NCBI RefSeq assembly: GCF_003945595.2
Contig: NW_024103441.1
Span: 1,054,001-1,118,000 of the forward strand
Reading direction: 5' to 3'
DNA from: Pipra filicauda
Lineage: Eukaryota > Chordata > Aves > Passeriformes > Pipridae
DNA: 64,000 nt
Shown: positions 49,101-61,764 of the stretch, in pieces
Layout of the letters: the number at the start of each line of letters is the position of its first letter
How positions within the stretch are numbered: the stretch's first letter is position 1
Position numbers and translations under genes: made by a program
Notes under the pieces: model-generated
Seen by the model: the letters and a program-made list of their open reading frames with translations, nothing else
Told to the model about the DNA's origin: nothing
Databases searched by the model: none

Positions 49101-50480
49101 CAGAAAACATCAAATAGCACTTCTGTGATGTAAGGTGGTTGTTTTAACAATGAGAAAGTATGTGTTGATATCAAAACTGAGCTACCTAATGTTAAAATCA
49201 AGATTTAATTCATATGGCTATGTGGAAAACTGATCAAATATGCAAATTATTACAATCTTCAACAGCACAACAATTATTAGATAGTAGGGGCCTGAGTCTT
49301 ATGTAATTTATACTCATTTTATGTGAGTGTAATTCCGTGTGATTGCTGAACCATGACATTCCAACGTACCTTTCTGGCCAGAGCTGGTTCTGGGCAGCCA
49401 GTAGCTGTTGTGAACTGACAGCCAGCAAATGGAGCTGGTGGCCCCCCAGTTCCTGTCACTGATTGCCCACTGATGGTCAGGAGGCATCAGCAATGCTGCC
49501 CTGATTGATACAAGGGTGAGCAAGTTCCAGGCCTGTCCGCTCTGGTTTGTGCTCCCCTTTTGTCCCAGAAGGTCAGATGAGATGTGCCTCCTGTCCAGGA
49601 CCTGGAGGGGGAAGAGCCCTGCTCATTTTATTAAAGAATTCAGGGCTTCCTGACCAACTTGGGGATTGTCTGTTTATTGTCATTTATCAGTGTCTGTTGT
49701 TTACTTAATTTTTTAAAACATGTAGCAATCTTGGCAGACTGCAAGTTCACAGTACAGGAGAGCTTTCTTCTGGAACCATAGGTATTGTTTCAGAAAAATA
49801 AGATTGCTACTTTATTTTTAGATGTTACTTTAATTAGATCTTTGATGCTAATGATTCCATTCCATATTGGGGGGTAGAAAAACCCCAAACATAAACCAAA
49901 GTGCACTTCCTTAAACCTTGTCACTCATTTTATACTTCGCAAAAAGCCAGTTTTATTTATGTAATTACTGCAACTGTACGAGATCAAGTTATAATGAGGT
50001 GATACCATGAACTAGGAAATGCCAACCTATTCCCAATTCAGTGGAGACACTTTTAATAGTAAACTGCAGCAGGCAGGGTTGCAAGCCAGCAAATACATTT
50101 CCTTTCTCTAAAATGGGGGGAAGGTCCTGCTGGAAATGCTCTTTTGAATCTGGTTCTGACACTTTTGTGGTATAATTTAAAATTATAAGGTGGGGATACC
50201 AGAGTGCTCCTGTCCTGCTGCCTCCAAATGGAGCCGTCGTTAAAGGGTTTGATTTGTTCTAGTCCCACAGTTAATGAAGGCTGGGTGGCATTTCAGCAGG
50301 GTTAGTGCTCCTGGTCCTTGCTATTAATTCCCCTGGAAGCACTTGCCTTTTTCTAGGCTTTCCAGTTAGTTCTGCTAGGATGTTAAAAATGTTTTGATAC
50401 ATATGTTAGTTGTTGTAATCGCAGAGCTATAAAGAACTAAGTCAAGAAAAGCCTCTCAAGTAATACACAGGAGTTAGTTT
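46200..50480. other. Intergenic sequence without recognised gene
   Basis: AT-rich, with a purine-rich run at 48555-48640, an A-run at 48278-48288 and a GC-richer patch at 49370-49610. No gene, RNA gene or clear transposon was recognised. Confidence 0.55.
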
Positions 50481-50494
50481 ATAAAGTAAGTAAA

Positions 50495-51270
50495 GTTGAA
50501 CCACTAAGTAATAGTGACCACAATATAATTAACTTCAACATCCTCAGGGGAGAGATTGTACAAAAAATGAGGAAGCTAGTTAAAAAGACCCTAAAGTCAG
50601 AAGTGAGGAAATTAAAATCCTTAGACTCAGCATGGAGGCTACTTGAGCAACCATAACAGTGTAACAGGAGGCAGCATAATCCCAAACAAAAAAGGAAGCT
50701 GACAAGCAAAAATGGGCCATAGGGCTATGGGAAGGTTCAACAAGTTTGTATAGTCAAAAATGTATTTTTCTGAAGGTAGAATTTTAACTTGTGAAGTCAA
50801 GGGGGATAAAATACAGTGGCTAAGACACAGTGGAGATTAGAAGGATGACAGAGGATTTGAGGAGCAGATAGCCTGACATGAAAACAAGATTTTCTCAAGT
50901 ATTAAGAAGCAGCAAGTCTGCAAGAGATTTTATAAGTCCAGTGGGCTATTTGGTAGAAAAGTAAGAAAGCTAATGAGAATACAGAGGCACTGAAATGAAG
51001 GTAAATGACTTGTTTGCATTAGCATTTCCACACAGAATTTAGGGGAAAATAGATACACCAAATTTCCTCCTGTTATGTAATATAGAGGAGGTTTTGTCAA
51101 ACACAGGAATTAAAAGATGTGCTGGAACAAATTCATAAATTAAATAAAAATAGGCTCCTAGGACTGGAAAGTAAATAAATAAATTCTAAGGGGATTTCAG
51201 AAGAAATTTCTGAACTACCACCAAGAATAGACAATCTGATTAAAATCAGTACCTCTAGTAAAGCAGAGAG
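50495..51270 (+). mobile_element. Ancient CR1/L3-like LINE ORF2 fragment
   Basis: On the plus strand it begins with codons for NSDHNIINFNIL, which carries the SDH motif that closes the LINE endonuclease domain. The stretches that follow (for example AAGATGTGCTGGAACAAATT and GATTTCAGAAGAAATTTCTG) recall the linker and early RT region of CR1/L3 elements. Many stops and frameshifts show great age. The 3' half, including the catalytic RT motif, is absent. Confidence 0.65.
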
Positions 51271-51279
51271 CATTTATCC

Positions 51280-52940
51280 TCTAAAAGGTGTGAAGGGTAG
51301 TTCTGGAAATGTCAGCACAGAGGTCCATGTACATACCCAACAAAAACCAGTTTGAACAGTTGCCCATCCCCTAGGTTAGGATGATGTGATCAGAATTGAG
51401 ACCCCTCCCGAAAGAACCTGCTCTCCAGCCCCCCAGTATAACGACTTCCAACATATCTACAAAGCTGCTTAAATGTTTTCAAATGTCCTTGTTTCCAGCT
51501 AAAAATGGCCGCAGAGGAAGCAAGTAGGAGAACAGAAAATAAAGGCACGTGTCTGATGTGGTGTGGGGCTGGGCTGCCTGAGCTGAGGGGTGCACTGGGA
51601 CAGACCCAGAGCAGCCTGGGCTCGCTGCCCTGCCTTGGAGTTGTAGTGCAAACACACCACCCCAGGGCCTGGGCTCCCCCAAACCTGGGGCAGTCAGCCC
51701 TCCCTCGAGTGCCTTTTGCTCTCCATAGGAGTGGGAGCTTAGGTGGCTTGGAGATATACAGTTATAGGATACTAACTACCACCAACTACTACACAGGTGA
51801 GGAGGAATGAGCCACCTCCCTCCTACCTGCAGCTGAGAAGGGTTTCCCCTGGAGAACGTCCTGGGGATTCTGCCAGGGCTCACCCTTTCTGGGGCCAGGC
51901 TGCAGGGTTAGCTGGGCTCCTGATGCAGTGTGGCGTTCAACGTTCTCCTGGGTGGCTGCAGAAGACACTGCTTTTCACAGTTAGGTTGCAGTTTAGAGAT
52001 TAGATAATGCTGTCCTTGTAGAGTGAAATGTTTACAGAACCAGCAAAGTAGGTGGCAAAGTTCTGTGGTTTGTAAAGTGAACCTGTAAGAGACTGATGTT
52101 TTTGAGTCAGTGGTGATCTATAAGATAACCACAAACTGTTGGAAAGGAACCTAAGGATGGTATAAGGTGACCAGCAAAGACATGAATTTTCCCACCTTTG
52201 TGTTCTCTGTTGCACACTTCATCACGGGCCACAAAGCTCCTGAAGGACTTCAGGATCTTTGGATTTTGTCTGAGGGGAGGACTGTCTGTTTTACAGTGTC
52301 AAAACTTGACACTGCTCGCTTAAATTTTAATTCCTTGTGCAAAGTGAAATCAGACTGGGTATTTACCTCTGTTAAAGGAAATTATAGTAACTTATGAATC
52401 ATGTTAGAAAGTGGTAATGGAAAAACCAGTAGTATATCCAGTAGTTCATTGAAAAAAAGCAAAGCATATTTTGAAAAACATTTGGGGAAAGGGAGCGTGC
52501 AGCGTTTCTCAGGGAAGCACATGTTGCTCAAGTTTGTGTAATTAACGTTCCATAACTGAGAGGTCCCGGCACTCAAATTAATTCTATTCCTTTGTCAAGA
52601 CTATAATCTGTTACATCATTACACTCAAAATTACATTCTGATACAGCCGAATATGTTTGTATTTCTGCAGAATCCCCCCTGTGTTACCTCCCTTGCTACC
52701 CTGTGTCAGAGTTGATGTGGGTGTGCTGCTCCCTGCAGTCACTGCCTGGCCCCCAGCTGGTGCTGCACAGGGGCATAAACCCACGGCCGTGTGTCCATCT
52801 GGGGAGGGGGTTCAAACCCAGAATTGACTTTGTACTTGCACCCAGACCAGCACTCTGATGGTGAATACCTGCACTAGTCTGATCCATGCACAGCCCAGAC
52901 TGCTCTGTGAAAGCTGAGAGCTGCCATTCCAATGGCATCT
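51280..52940. other. Intergenic sequence without recognised gene
   Basis: Mixed composition with GC-richer patches at 51540-51720, 51810-51960 and 52680-52830. No gene or clear repeat is recognised; open frames are short. Confidence 0.55.
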
Positions 52941-52954
52941 GCCTTTACATTTCG

Positions 52955-53375
52955 TCGTTCAGAATTGTTGACTCAGTTCTAGATTTTGACATCTTGTCCT
53001 TGATTTCCCTGACCCTGTCTTTTCATGGTTCTTCAGTTGCATCTCTAATAATTTCTTCATTTATCCTTCATCCTGACATCACATCTCCAACTCTCTGAAG
53101 GTATTTAGCAAAGTTATATTTTTGCTGCCTTCTCCCCCTTCCAATCCAATCTTATTTTGATGTAATCTCATAGTCAAACACAGATTCACTATCATCCCTA
53201 TGTTGCCAACTGTCAGATCCACTTATTTATTCCAAACCTGTCTTCTATTTGAACTGAAATCTCACTTTGTCTTCTTGAAATGTCTTCGTAGATATCTCAC
53301 CATCATCTGCTGTTCAGAATGGGACTAAAGACAATTCCTCCCATCTTTCCTGCTCTGCAGGCTTTCCCTGTTCAT
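52955..53375 (+). mobile_element. Ancient L2-like LINE fragment
   Basis: The pyrimidine-rich plus strand reads a series of phrases in the order found in the RT region of L2 elements: a TTCATGGTTCTTC segment, ACTGAAATCTCACTTTGTCT, TGAAATGTCTTCGTAGATAT, CTCACCATCATCTG and then CTCCCATCTTTCCTGC. It is interrupted and has no intact frame. The assignment is from memory of the L2 consensus and needs a repeat-library check. Confidence 0.5.
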
Positions 53376-53384
53376 TCCTTAACC

Positions 53385-55430
53385 ACTGTGTACATACTGC
53401 ATGTCATTCAGGTTCCTCACCAGGGATGGTCTGAAAATGCTTCTGGTTTGAAAATGCATTTTACTTGAAGAACGTCCAAAACACTTTACATTAAAAACAA
53501 AACAAAACAAAGACGACGACAAAGGATAGTTAAAGTATGGAGCAAGCAGAAGGTCGTACACTGAGAGGCCTGAATATTGCAGCCTCCTGGCTCAGAAAGG
53601 TGCAGCAGGGGTGAAGGAAGAGCCCCTGTCCTGCACTGGGACCCCCAGGCAGCACAGGGACTGCCCTCGCCAGGGCCCACTCAGTGCTGAGCTGCTCTGC
53701 AGAGCTCCCGACACGGGGCAATTAGTGCCACTCCCACTGGGGAAGGTTTTGGAGAGACCTGCTGAAAGCCACTGGAATGAGATTCCCAGGCTAACTCTGC
53801 ACAGGCCACTCCACAGCTCCAGAGCCCTCGACCGTTTCCATGCAAGGCAGATTTTCACTGCACTCAGGAGGAGTTTCTGACTAATGAGGGATCAGGTCCA
53901 TCCTTTGGGTAATTTTTTATCATTACCTGGCTCCTGTTCTGCCAGCCACTTTTCAGTCTGTATTTTTATTGCCTTTTCTAGAAATTAGTAATAGTAATAT
54001 TTACTACTTCTGTTAAGTGCTTATAGTTATATCAGTAAAAAACAGGTAATATTTAATTTCTGGAATTACCCACCTGCTACTGAACTAACAAAGCCCATAT
54101 AAATCATTCCAAATGAGTGCCTTGAGAGACGTCAAGTCCCAGGTTAAACATTATAAATGCTGGAAAGATGCAGAACAGAAACTAAATGTAAGGTCCACCA
54201 GCCAGACTTTTTATTTAAAAGGTTATTATTCACAGATATCAAATCTCACTAGCATGAAAAAAATAGAGGGGAAAAGACTTGCTCAGTAGTCATTCAACCC
54301 TGGATTTGGGCTGTGAAACCTTGTTGTCCCATGATCACTGTCTTTTGATATGGCCCAAATATGAACTATACCCAGAGAAAGAAAGAAGAAAACTGAGCTG
54401 AAATTAGCCTTCTGCTTGGAGGGCACTGGGTTATCTTGTCTGATTCTTATCCAAAGATAATAAAAAATAAAAATATGTGTAAGTCCCTGATGTACTCGAG
54501 CTAGAGCATATTAACTGTTAAACATCCCTGTATGATTTGTAGTGACCACTGTTCAGTATGCAGTAGAAAGCATTAGCATTGTGAAATGTTAATTGGTTAT
54601 GTTGTGATTCCAGGAGCAAGGCAGACATCCTTCCTGCTGATCAACATTGTAAGCTGAATTATATTGCTTAAGTAAATGACTTAGACAAAGGACAGTGAGA
54701 TTTGTAAAAAAGCAAAATGATTGATAAAATAGAGGGAGGGAAAACATAAAAATACAAAGCAATATCTTCCATTTAGGAACTGATGACTGTTCAGCAAATA
54801 CCGGGCTGGTTCAGAGTGGCTGAAGCCAAGGGCCACTGCCTGTATGTTCTGCCTGCACTCCGTGCTGGCTCAGGGCAGACAAAAGCACAGCACACAAAAC
54901 TGTTTTAAGAGGAATTGCTCCTTGCCACATGAATTCCTGCTCACCAGTGATTTCTCCCAAATACTCCACTGGGGAAACTGAAATCATTAAATAAACAATT
55001 TAAAAGCTGAAGTAGAACGTGTTGATTGCTCTAGCTCGGCTCACCAGGCTGCTCAGACACAGGACTCCTTGCCAGGGTACCAACATATCTGGAAATAGGT
55101 GGAGTGCCCAGTTGGGCCCCTGTAATGAGGTGGGGAGGCCAGAAGTGGGAATGGTGGAAGGACAATGAGTCCATGAACAGCTTCTGTTGCTAATCCAGGC
55201 ATTGTCCCTGCCCCGTGGGGACAGCTCAGGGCTGCAATCAGCATCCTGTACTGGTGCAAGACATATTATTTAGCATATATCATTTAACACAAGGCCAACT
55301 TCATTGGTCTGCTGTGAAACTAATAGTTCTAATAAGTTTGAAACCCAAGGGCTTCCTCTCTCTGAATTTCTGGGTTTCCTTCCCCTCTCCCCCTGTTTGT
55401 GCTCCCTGACCTGCTGGTGCTGAACCAAAC
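53385..55430. other. Intergenic sequence without recognised gene
   Basis: Contains an AAAACAAAACAAAAC low-complexity run at about 53495-53512, a GC-richer patch at 53580-53840 and AT-rich DNA elsewhere. No gene is supported. Confidence 0.55.
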
Positions 55431-55439
55431 AAAGGGTGT

Positions 55440-55605
55440 TCCTGGCGGTGCTTCCCGGAGTTCCTGCGTACCTGTGGCGTGTCATCCTGGCCTCAGCACG
55501 GGGCAGTGGGTGGGCAGCCCAGCCCCGAGCGCTGTCCCAGGTGCCCCGGTGTCCCTGCTGTCCCCTCGGAGCCGGGGGTGCGGGGCCGGGCTGGATTTAA
55601 TGAGC
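55440..55605. promoter_or_regulatory. GC-rich, CpG-containing patch next to an AT-rich block
   Basis: This 165-base stretch is GC-rich with numerous CpGs and ends abruptly at an AT-rich block. It may be the CpG-rich edge of an enhancer or a minor promoter. Open frames crossing it are composition-driven. Confidence 0.3.
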
Positions 55606-55990
55606 GCGTCTTCACTGACAGATTCATTATTTGTGTTCGGTCGCTTCAAGTCAAAACTGATTAGTTACACTTACTGCAGCAAAGATTTAATGATTTTATT
55701 GTTTATCTTCAATTTATTTTGATTAACATCTCCGTTCTTTTCATTGCGAGTGCAATTAGGTGTAATATAACAGCGACTACTTTAATTTTGCTGAAATTAA
55801 GATGAATAAGTGACGGATTATGGCACTTTGTTTAACAAATAAATCATAGTTAAGAGGACTGTATTAGTAATAAATGAAAAAACAGGCAATCTAATTAAAA
55901 TGCATGGAGCTGATTGTTCAAGTTTCCAGAAATGTAATGAATTTTCATTTTAGAAATCAACTAGATTTAGGTGTAGTACTTATTTATTGA
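55606..55990. promoter_or_regulatory. Strong candidate long-range enhancer
   Basis: About 385 bases of evenly AT-rich, repeat-free DNA hold many homeodomain cores: TTTAATGATTTTATTG near 55686, GCAATTAGG at 55752-55760, CTAATTAA at 55891-55898, with ATGCAT at 55900-55905 (POU) and ATTGTTC at about 55914 (SOX-like). The texture is typical of conserved non-coding elements near developmental transcription factors. It lies upstream of DENND1A on the side where LHX2 is expected. Conservation is untested. Confidence 0.4.
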
Positions 55991-56653
55991 CAGTAAGATG
56001 ACAGAACAGCACATTATTTTGTAAATCATCTTAATTTCTTTTGTTGTGTTGGTAGAAGGAAGTACAAGCAATGAAATGAAGACACACATTTAAAATTTTA
56101 GGAGCTAAGATCATTTTGTCAGAAAACACTGCAATTAAGGTATGGCTAAAAAAGAGACTGAGGGACTGGAATGAGGGGAAAACTCATTAGTTCAATTCTC
56201 ACACGTTCAGACTTCAGCATTTTCTGCAACAGATGAATATTCTCCAGGTCCCAACCACAATTTTCTTTTAAGTTCATAAGATTCAATTCACTGCCACACA
56301 GCAAAAGCCTCAAGACACGTGAGATGGAAGAAAGAAGTAACAGAAAACTGAACTCAACAAACAGTGAGCAAATCAAGATTGCTCTGTAGGAGCACCCCCA
56401 AATCACGGGGCAAGGAGCAGGGCAGCAATCCCAGAGCCAGCTCACAGGGGGGTCGGGTGGGCTTAGCTTCTGACTGAGGAAAACCGAGAGGAAAACGAAC
56501 CCTTCAGAGTCAGAAACTTTATCCCTCTGATGTTTAAAAGACCTTGTCTTTGACAGGACAGCTTTGAAGATAAAGCCCGAGCAGTCTCCAGCTGCAGGCT
56601 GTGGAGCACCCACGCTGCTGCCTGGGTGCTCTGCCCTGCCTGGGCTCAGCTCG

Positions 56654-56695
56654 CTGCCGGCAGGACAGGGGACACTGCCGGCAGGACAGGGGTCA
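56654..56695. repeat. 21-bp tandem duplication
   Basis: CTGCCGGCAGGACAGGGGAC and its near-copy start at 56654 and 56675 (period 21). Only two copies are present, within a GC-rich patch. Confidence 0.85.
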
Positions 56696-58261
56696 CGCGG
56701 GCGCACAGTGCTGGAGCTGTGACTGTGCCTCGCCAGGCTCTCCCTGCAGAGCCTGCAGAGCCAGCTCCGCTCTGCACAGTGTCCATCGCCCTCCCGCCCG
56801 CCCCACGCCACCCTGGCCACTGCTCTGGGATGGCCAGCCTGGAAATTTGGCAGTACAAACGTGCACTGCCCTCTCTGGCTGCAGGGACAGCGGAGCCTTG
56901 AGCCGAGGTTGGCACTAAAGGTGGGCAGGATGGGGAGGGACCGCTCCCTTCTCCTTGATGTGCAGGACTCTGGGGGTTTTTTGGCTATAGGAGGATTCTG
57001 TTCCGGGGATTAAGGTTAGAGAGGACTAAGACAGAGCAGTGCATGCTCTGTTAAGACCTCATTTTGATTTTTTTCCCCCTTTGTATTAGGGTTTGTGAGG
57101 GTGAGGGGTGGCAAGGAAGGGAGAGAGGAGGGAACAGAGAATGCAGTTCCTAAGATCACAAAACCTGCAAGAGTACTTTGTTCTTCCTAAACTTTTAAGC
57201 ACTATTCTTATATTACTGTTTCTCTCTTTAACTGCTTTAAAACATTTTTCGGATATTTGAGATAAGGCTAGTATTGAAAGAAGTACTTATTAGGATGTAG
57301 TAGCAATTTTGTGTTGAAAATTCGAGAATTTCAGTAGCAATATAAATTTGTTCCAGCTAAGGGTCTGCCTCATAGCTTCAAAATGGACCTAAAATTGTAT
57401 TTTAACCAATGTCTGCAAAAAAAGATAATTGAAGAACAATTCCTGTTGTATGGGTGCAGTGGGAGAAAATCACTGAAGCCAGCTTTATTCGTGTAAAATA
57501 AAGGGAAGGAGGAGGTGCAGTGAGCATCCTGCAAGGCCTCCTTTCTTTGTCCCTGATTATATTGATCACATTGCCTCATTACATTAGAACAGGTAGCTCT
57601 TCCTAATGTATAAAATAAATAAATAAATCTGGGTGCTTTTAAGAAGACAGATACCAACTTATTTACAAGTGTTGCTGCGTGTCACAATCCCCCTTCTAAT
57701 ACTGGTTTTCGGTATTTAATAAATAAATAGAGGGTAGGTATAGACAGAGCAATAGGGAGACGGGGAAGGAACGCTGCTAATGACCAAGTGAGGCTGTGAA
57801 CAGCAGCCCTGCCCGGAGAGGAGCCCCGTGATCAGCTGAGTGTCACGCAGGGGAGCCGGAGCCGGGAGGCTGGGCAGGGTTGGGGAGCTGCAGCCTGGCA
57901 GCACCATTGGTTTGAAGGGGCCGTGATTGATTTGTCACCAGAGGCCCATTGGACTGGGCGAAAAGCCCTTCTGATCTCAGTGTCTCCCTGCCTCCTTCCC
58001 TGTGCTGTCCCTGTCCTGCTCCCGGGTGGAGCTGGCACAGCAGCCGGGCAAGGGGCTCCAGGTGGGGCTCGCACACAGCCAGGGGTTGAAGGTCACGGCT
58101 GCTGGAACTCTGTAAGGACTGGCAGGGGAGGTCCAGCTCATCCTACCGCTCACTTTCTGTCTGCCTTTAGAACTCCAGAGGTTTGCAAAGCCCCCAGTGC
58201 ACATCCCCACGAATCCACCAGCACACCATTCCCCAAGCAGAGACACAACCAAAGGCTCTCT

Positions 58262-58340
58262 GCTCTCTCCTTCCCTCTCCCTCTGTCTCTCTCGCACACA
58301 CTCACGCACACACTCACGCACACACGCGCTCTCTCCCCAC
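58262..58340. repeat. Pyrimidine tract and 12-bp CA-rich tandem repeat
   Basis: A TCTCTCC-type pyrimidine run (58262-58293) passes into GCACACACTCAC repeated at 58294 and 58306 with a partial third unit at 58318, followed by CTCTCTCC again. It is a compound simple repeat, probably length-variable. Confidence 0.85.
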
Positions 58341-59389
58341 CCCTTCCACCTTCCTCTTATCTGTGCCTGGGAGAAACCTCTAGATCCACCAATATTAATT
58401 ACAAAGGACAACGAAAGGTAAGAAGGCGTCAATTATCCCAAGGTGTCGTGGTGTTATTTCCAGTCAATTGCAAATGTGTGAGGGGAAGATTTCGCCCCAG
58501 TGATTCCTGTCTGCCTGGCTGATGGGGACCGGAGCCGCTGCCCTCCCAGAACTGCTGCAGCTATGCCTTAAACCACACACTTTCCAGCAGGAGCCATCAG
58601 CATGGGCCTTTCTGAATTCTCTTTTTATTTCATTCATTAAGGGCATTAGGCAAGTTGGAATTTGTATGAAAAGGATCCTATGGGAATACTGTCTCCAGGG
58701 TAGGTATTTTCATGACTTTCCACATCCTGGGGCTCTCTCTGTATCTCTTCTCTTTCTCTCTCTCTTCTGTTAGATGGAGCTTTAAAGGATGCTGCCCTCA
58801 TCTTCTACCTAATCTGGGGAAAGGAAATATTCTGAGCTGCATATATTGAGTGACAAAATATTTTATTTATTTTATAAAGTGGCAGTTACTAAGAAATTGT
58901 GCGACCTTTCCTGCTTAATTTTGTTAATGGGCTTTGTTATTATCATTATTATTTCTATTCCTGTTTCCAGGTTTTTCTCACACAAGAGTTTTTAATGGCA
59001 ATTGCCTTCGTTATCCAAAAAGAAAGAGATAGCAGACTGGACAACAGCAAAACAATATTAATCAAACAAAGACAGAGTTTAAATTAAAAGGGCTGTTGTA
59101 TTCTCATAAAAGCAGGACAACCTCAATACTCCAGCTCATTTCACTTGGCAAAAGAACGTGGCATCAGTTTTTTAACTTTAAAATAGTTTAATGAACACGA
59201 ATGGAGAAATAATTTTTCTGTGTATTTAGCAGTCTATAAAGAAGAGAGAATGCTTTAACTTTGATCGCCACAATTAGTTCCCTGGGTATCTAGAGGGGAA
59301 CAGGGCAGCCCTGGGAGCCTCAGTTCTTTAGATACAAAAGCATTTAGATCGCTTTAGAGCAGTTAATCCTGAGACTGGCTGGGGTCCCT

Positions 59390-59620
59390 TTTGTTTTCTA
59401 ACTCCATTGTGGGTTTTGTGCAGTTTTTTCTATTCGCATGATTGACTGCCCAATGGATGCTAATTATCCAAATGTCGCTTCTGTCCTTTGAGTGACTTTC
59501 TATGTATTATGGGCAACTGTCATGCATTCTGTCATTCTATATCATATTACATGTATTATCATATGAAAATGGTACTCTGCATAAAGGAAGGTGTCTGAAC
59601 CAGCAGATGCTGCAGATATT
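59390..59620. promoter_or_regulatory. Candidate enhancer with PBX- and homeodomain-type sites
   Basis: TGATTGAC at 59439-59446 fits the PBX half of PBX-HOX/MEIS sites, followed by CCAATGG at about 59450 and CTAATTATCC at 59460-59469. The surrounding DNA is AT-rich, repeat-free and rich in ATTA/ATGCAT-like words. Candidate LHX2-side regulatory element by position; not tested. Confidence 0.35.
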
Positions 59621-59629
59621 TAGAGGACT

Positions 59630-61750
59630 TGCCTAATTTGAATGGATTTTCTATAGAAAAATTGGTCAGAAAGCATATAGGGGAGAGTCAGAAATGGAAA
59701 GTTTATCAGGTAATTATTTTTGTCCTTTTGCTGTTTACATGATAATGTACAAAGCATTAACTGTCTCTGCTCCTGAAATCTGCAGCCACCTTCCTCCTCC
59801 CGAACCAGGCAACCCGTCTGTATTTATTAGAGTATGACAGCTTAAGCTAATTAAACTGATATCTGTCTAAAATAATAAACCCAGAAAGTTAGAATAAACA
59901 TTATGATTATAAGCAGAAAAGGCAGCTATACAAATGTAGCATCAGTGTTATATTTTAATGATAAACTGAAATTCCTATATGAAAAACACTGGATGTGGAT
60001 TTACAAATGATAATAAAGTTCTGCAAAGACATTTTTCACTGTAAATATTTTTTGCTTAGATCTTTATCTCTTTCCATGGTATTAATAAGGCAGAGGGCTA
60101 ACACAGCTGTGAACTTGAATATTTTTTTATTTTATACATATGTGAACATGTATTTATAAAGGATATCAAGGGAAAGGTTTTTACTGCAATTTTTCCACTA
60201 AGATAAACTTAACACAGCTCAGTGTAATGTGCATGCCAACACTTAACAGGAATGCAAGATTTATAACGATAGGGCTTTTTAAATTTGCACTCTGGGGTCC
60301 ATTGAATCCATAGGCACATCCAGAGTCTCCTCTCCTAAAATGTGAGGCTGGTGTTTTATATTCACCATAGCTATGAAATACTGTGGATATATAACACTGA
60401 AATTCGGGATCTTGAGCTTCATCAGACGTGTGTGCAGTAAGTTCCCATTAATGGCAAAGCTAAATCACGGGAAGGACGTGCTTCAGGAATAGCACAAAGC
60501 TGCCATGGCAAGACTTGCTCTGCTGTGTGAGGGTGCTTTGAAATTTTCCATGATCAAATATACATGATCAAGCTGTGCTTGTTAGGGTGCGAGGGGCTCG
60601 GGCCGGTCAATGGCTATTGATCAGGCTGTTAAGTATTTGGTCACCAGTCTTTATATCCCAAAAGGTTCAGGGAAATGAACAGTGAAAAATTGCTTCGGAG
60701 TCCACCTTTGTTTGAGATTGATGTATCAAAACAGAGTATTCATTTGCCAAAGCTGCTGGAAAAAATGTGTAGTAAATTGTGACATGGGGACTCCAGGTAC
60801 AGAGATTAGTATTTCCCTTCTTCTAATTACCTTTGTAAAATTGTACGTGCTAATTAAAAATGTAAAGACGGAGTCTTTGTAGAACATGAATAGTGAATTA
60901 TTGATAAGAGCAGATTTACACAGCAAAAACAGAGATACAATCATAGCTTAGCAGTTGAGCTTTATATTTTTACTTATATTTTGCTCATGCCAAAAATTTT
61001 TTAACTGAAGTTGCAGGAAGAGTGATGCAGAAGAGTCCATGGGGTGGAAATGGAAATTTCTCTCACTCTTACAAAATAGCAAATTTTACTGGAATCAGTT
61101 ACTATCTTTCAGTAATTGAATACATATTACTCCTCATGAAGAGTTCGAATTAAATGTGGTGGGGTTTTAAAATTATAATATCACTTGGCAAATATCTCAA
61201 ATTATTTGAGTAATAATTTTTTCTTCTTTCTTGAGATTTCTACTGTCTGTTTCTACAAGTCCATAATATATATTATTTATTATTTTAAAACTATCTATAA
61301 AGTTGGTTCCATAATTCAAAATATGACACATGTTTAAAGAGAGTGCTAATGTATAATTCTTGCAAAATCATACAAGGCATACTTTATTTGATTTCATCAT
61401 GCTGTCCGTTACATTCACAAGATCTTTCCTGAACACAGAAATCTCTGAAGAGGAACTTACCACACACTAAAGAAAACTACTGAACACAAAGAATTATTTC
61501 TGCAGATATTTGCCTCTAAGAAATGATAACATATGTCTGTGTCTGAATCTGCAGATAGAGAGATGGATACACACACATATGTTCATCCACACACACAGAG
61601 CCTCATACTGTGATATATCTTATCCATATTTATATAAACAAATTTACATACTGCATCTTTTGTAAATCTTCAACCCAGCAATACGTATCTCGTGTCTCAT
61701 CCTCAGATGGCAATTCCCTTAAAATGACTTCATATTTTCCCCAATGAGAA
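59630..61750. other. Intergenic AT-rich sequence without recognised gene
   Basis: Very AT-rich with scattered homeodomain cores and short TA-rich or CA-rich simple repeats (61262-61285, 61570-61600). No open frame, transposon or RNA gene is supported. Confidence 0.55.
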
Positions 61751-61764
61751 TGCCCTTGGAAGGA

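Larger units (their letters stand above)
56000..59380. other. Intergenic sequence, GC-rich patches within AT-rich DNA
   Basis: GC-rich patches occur at 56560-56900 and 57780-58140, with AT-rich DNA between. The longest open frame in the window (minus strand, 56146-56820) runs over the first patch; it has no family signature and is probably chance. Short tandem repeats at 56654 and 58294 are listed separately. No gene is supported. Confidence 0.55.

Noticed and set aside
56146..56820. Longest open frame in the window (224 codons, minus strand)
   Set aside because: It crosses a GC-rich patch, is low in complexity at its N-terminus, shows no domain, and has no flanking splice sites or promoter that would make it a gene.
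57923..58522. 199-codon plus-strand open frame
   Set aside because: It runs through the pyrimidine and CA tandem repeat and a GC-rich patch. Its Ser/Pro/Thr-His repeats reflect simple sequence, not a protein.
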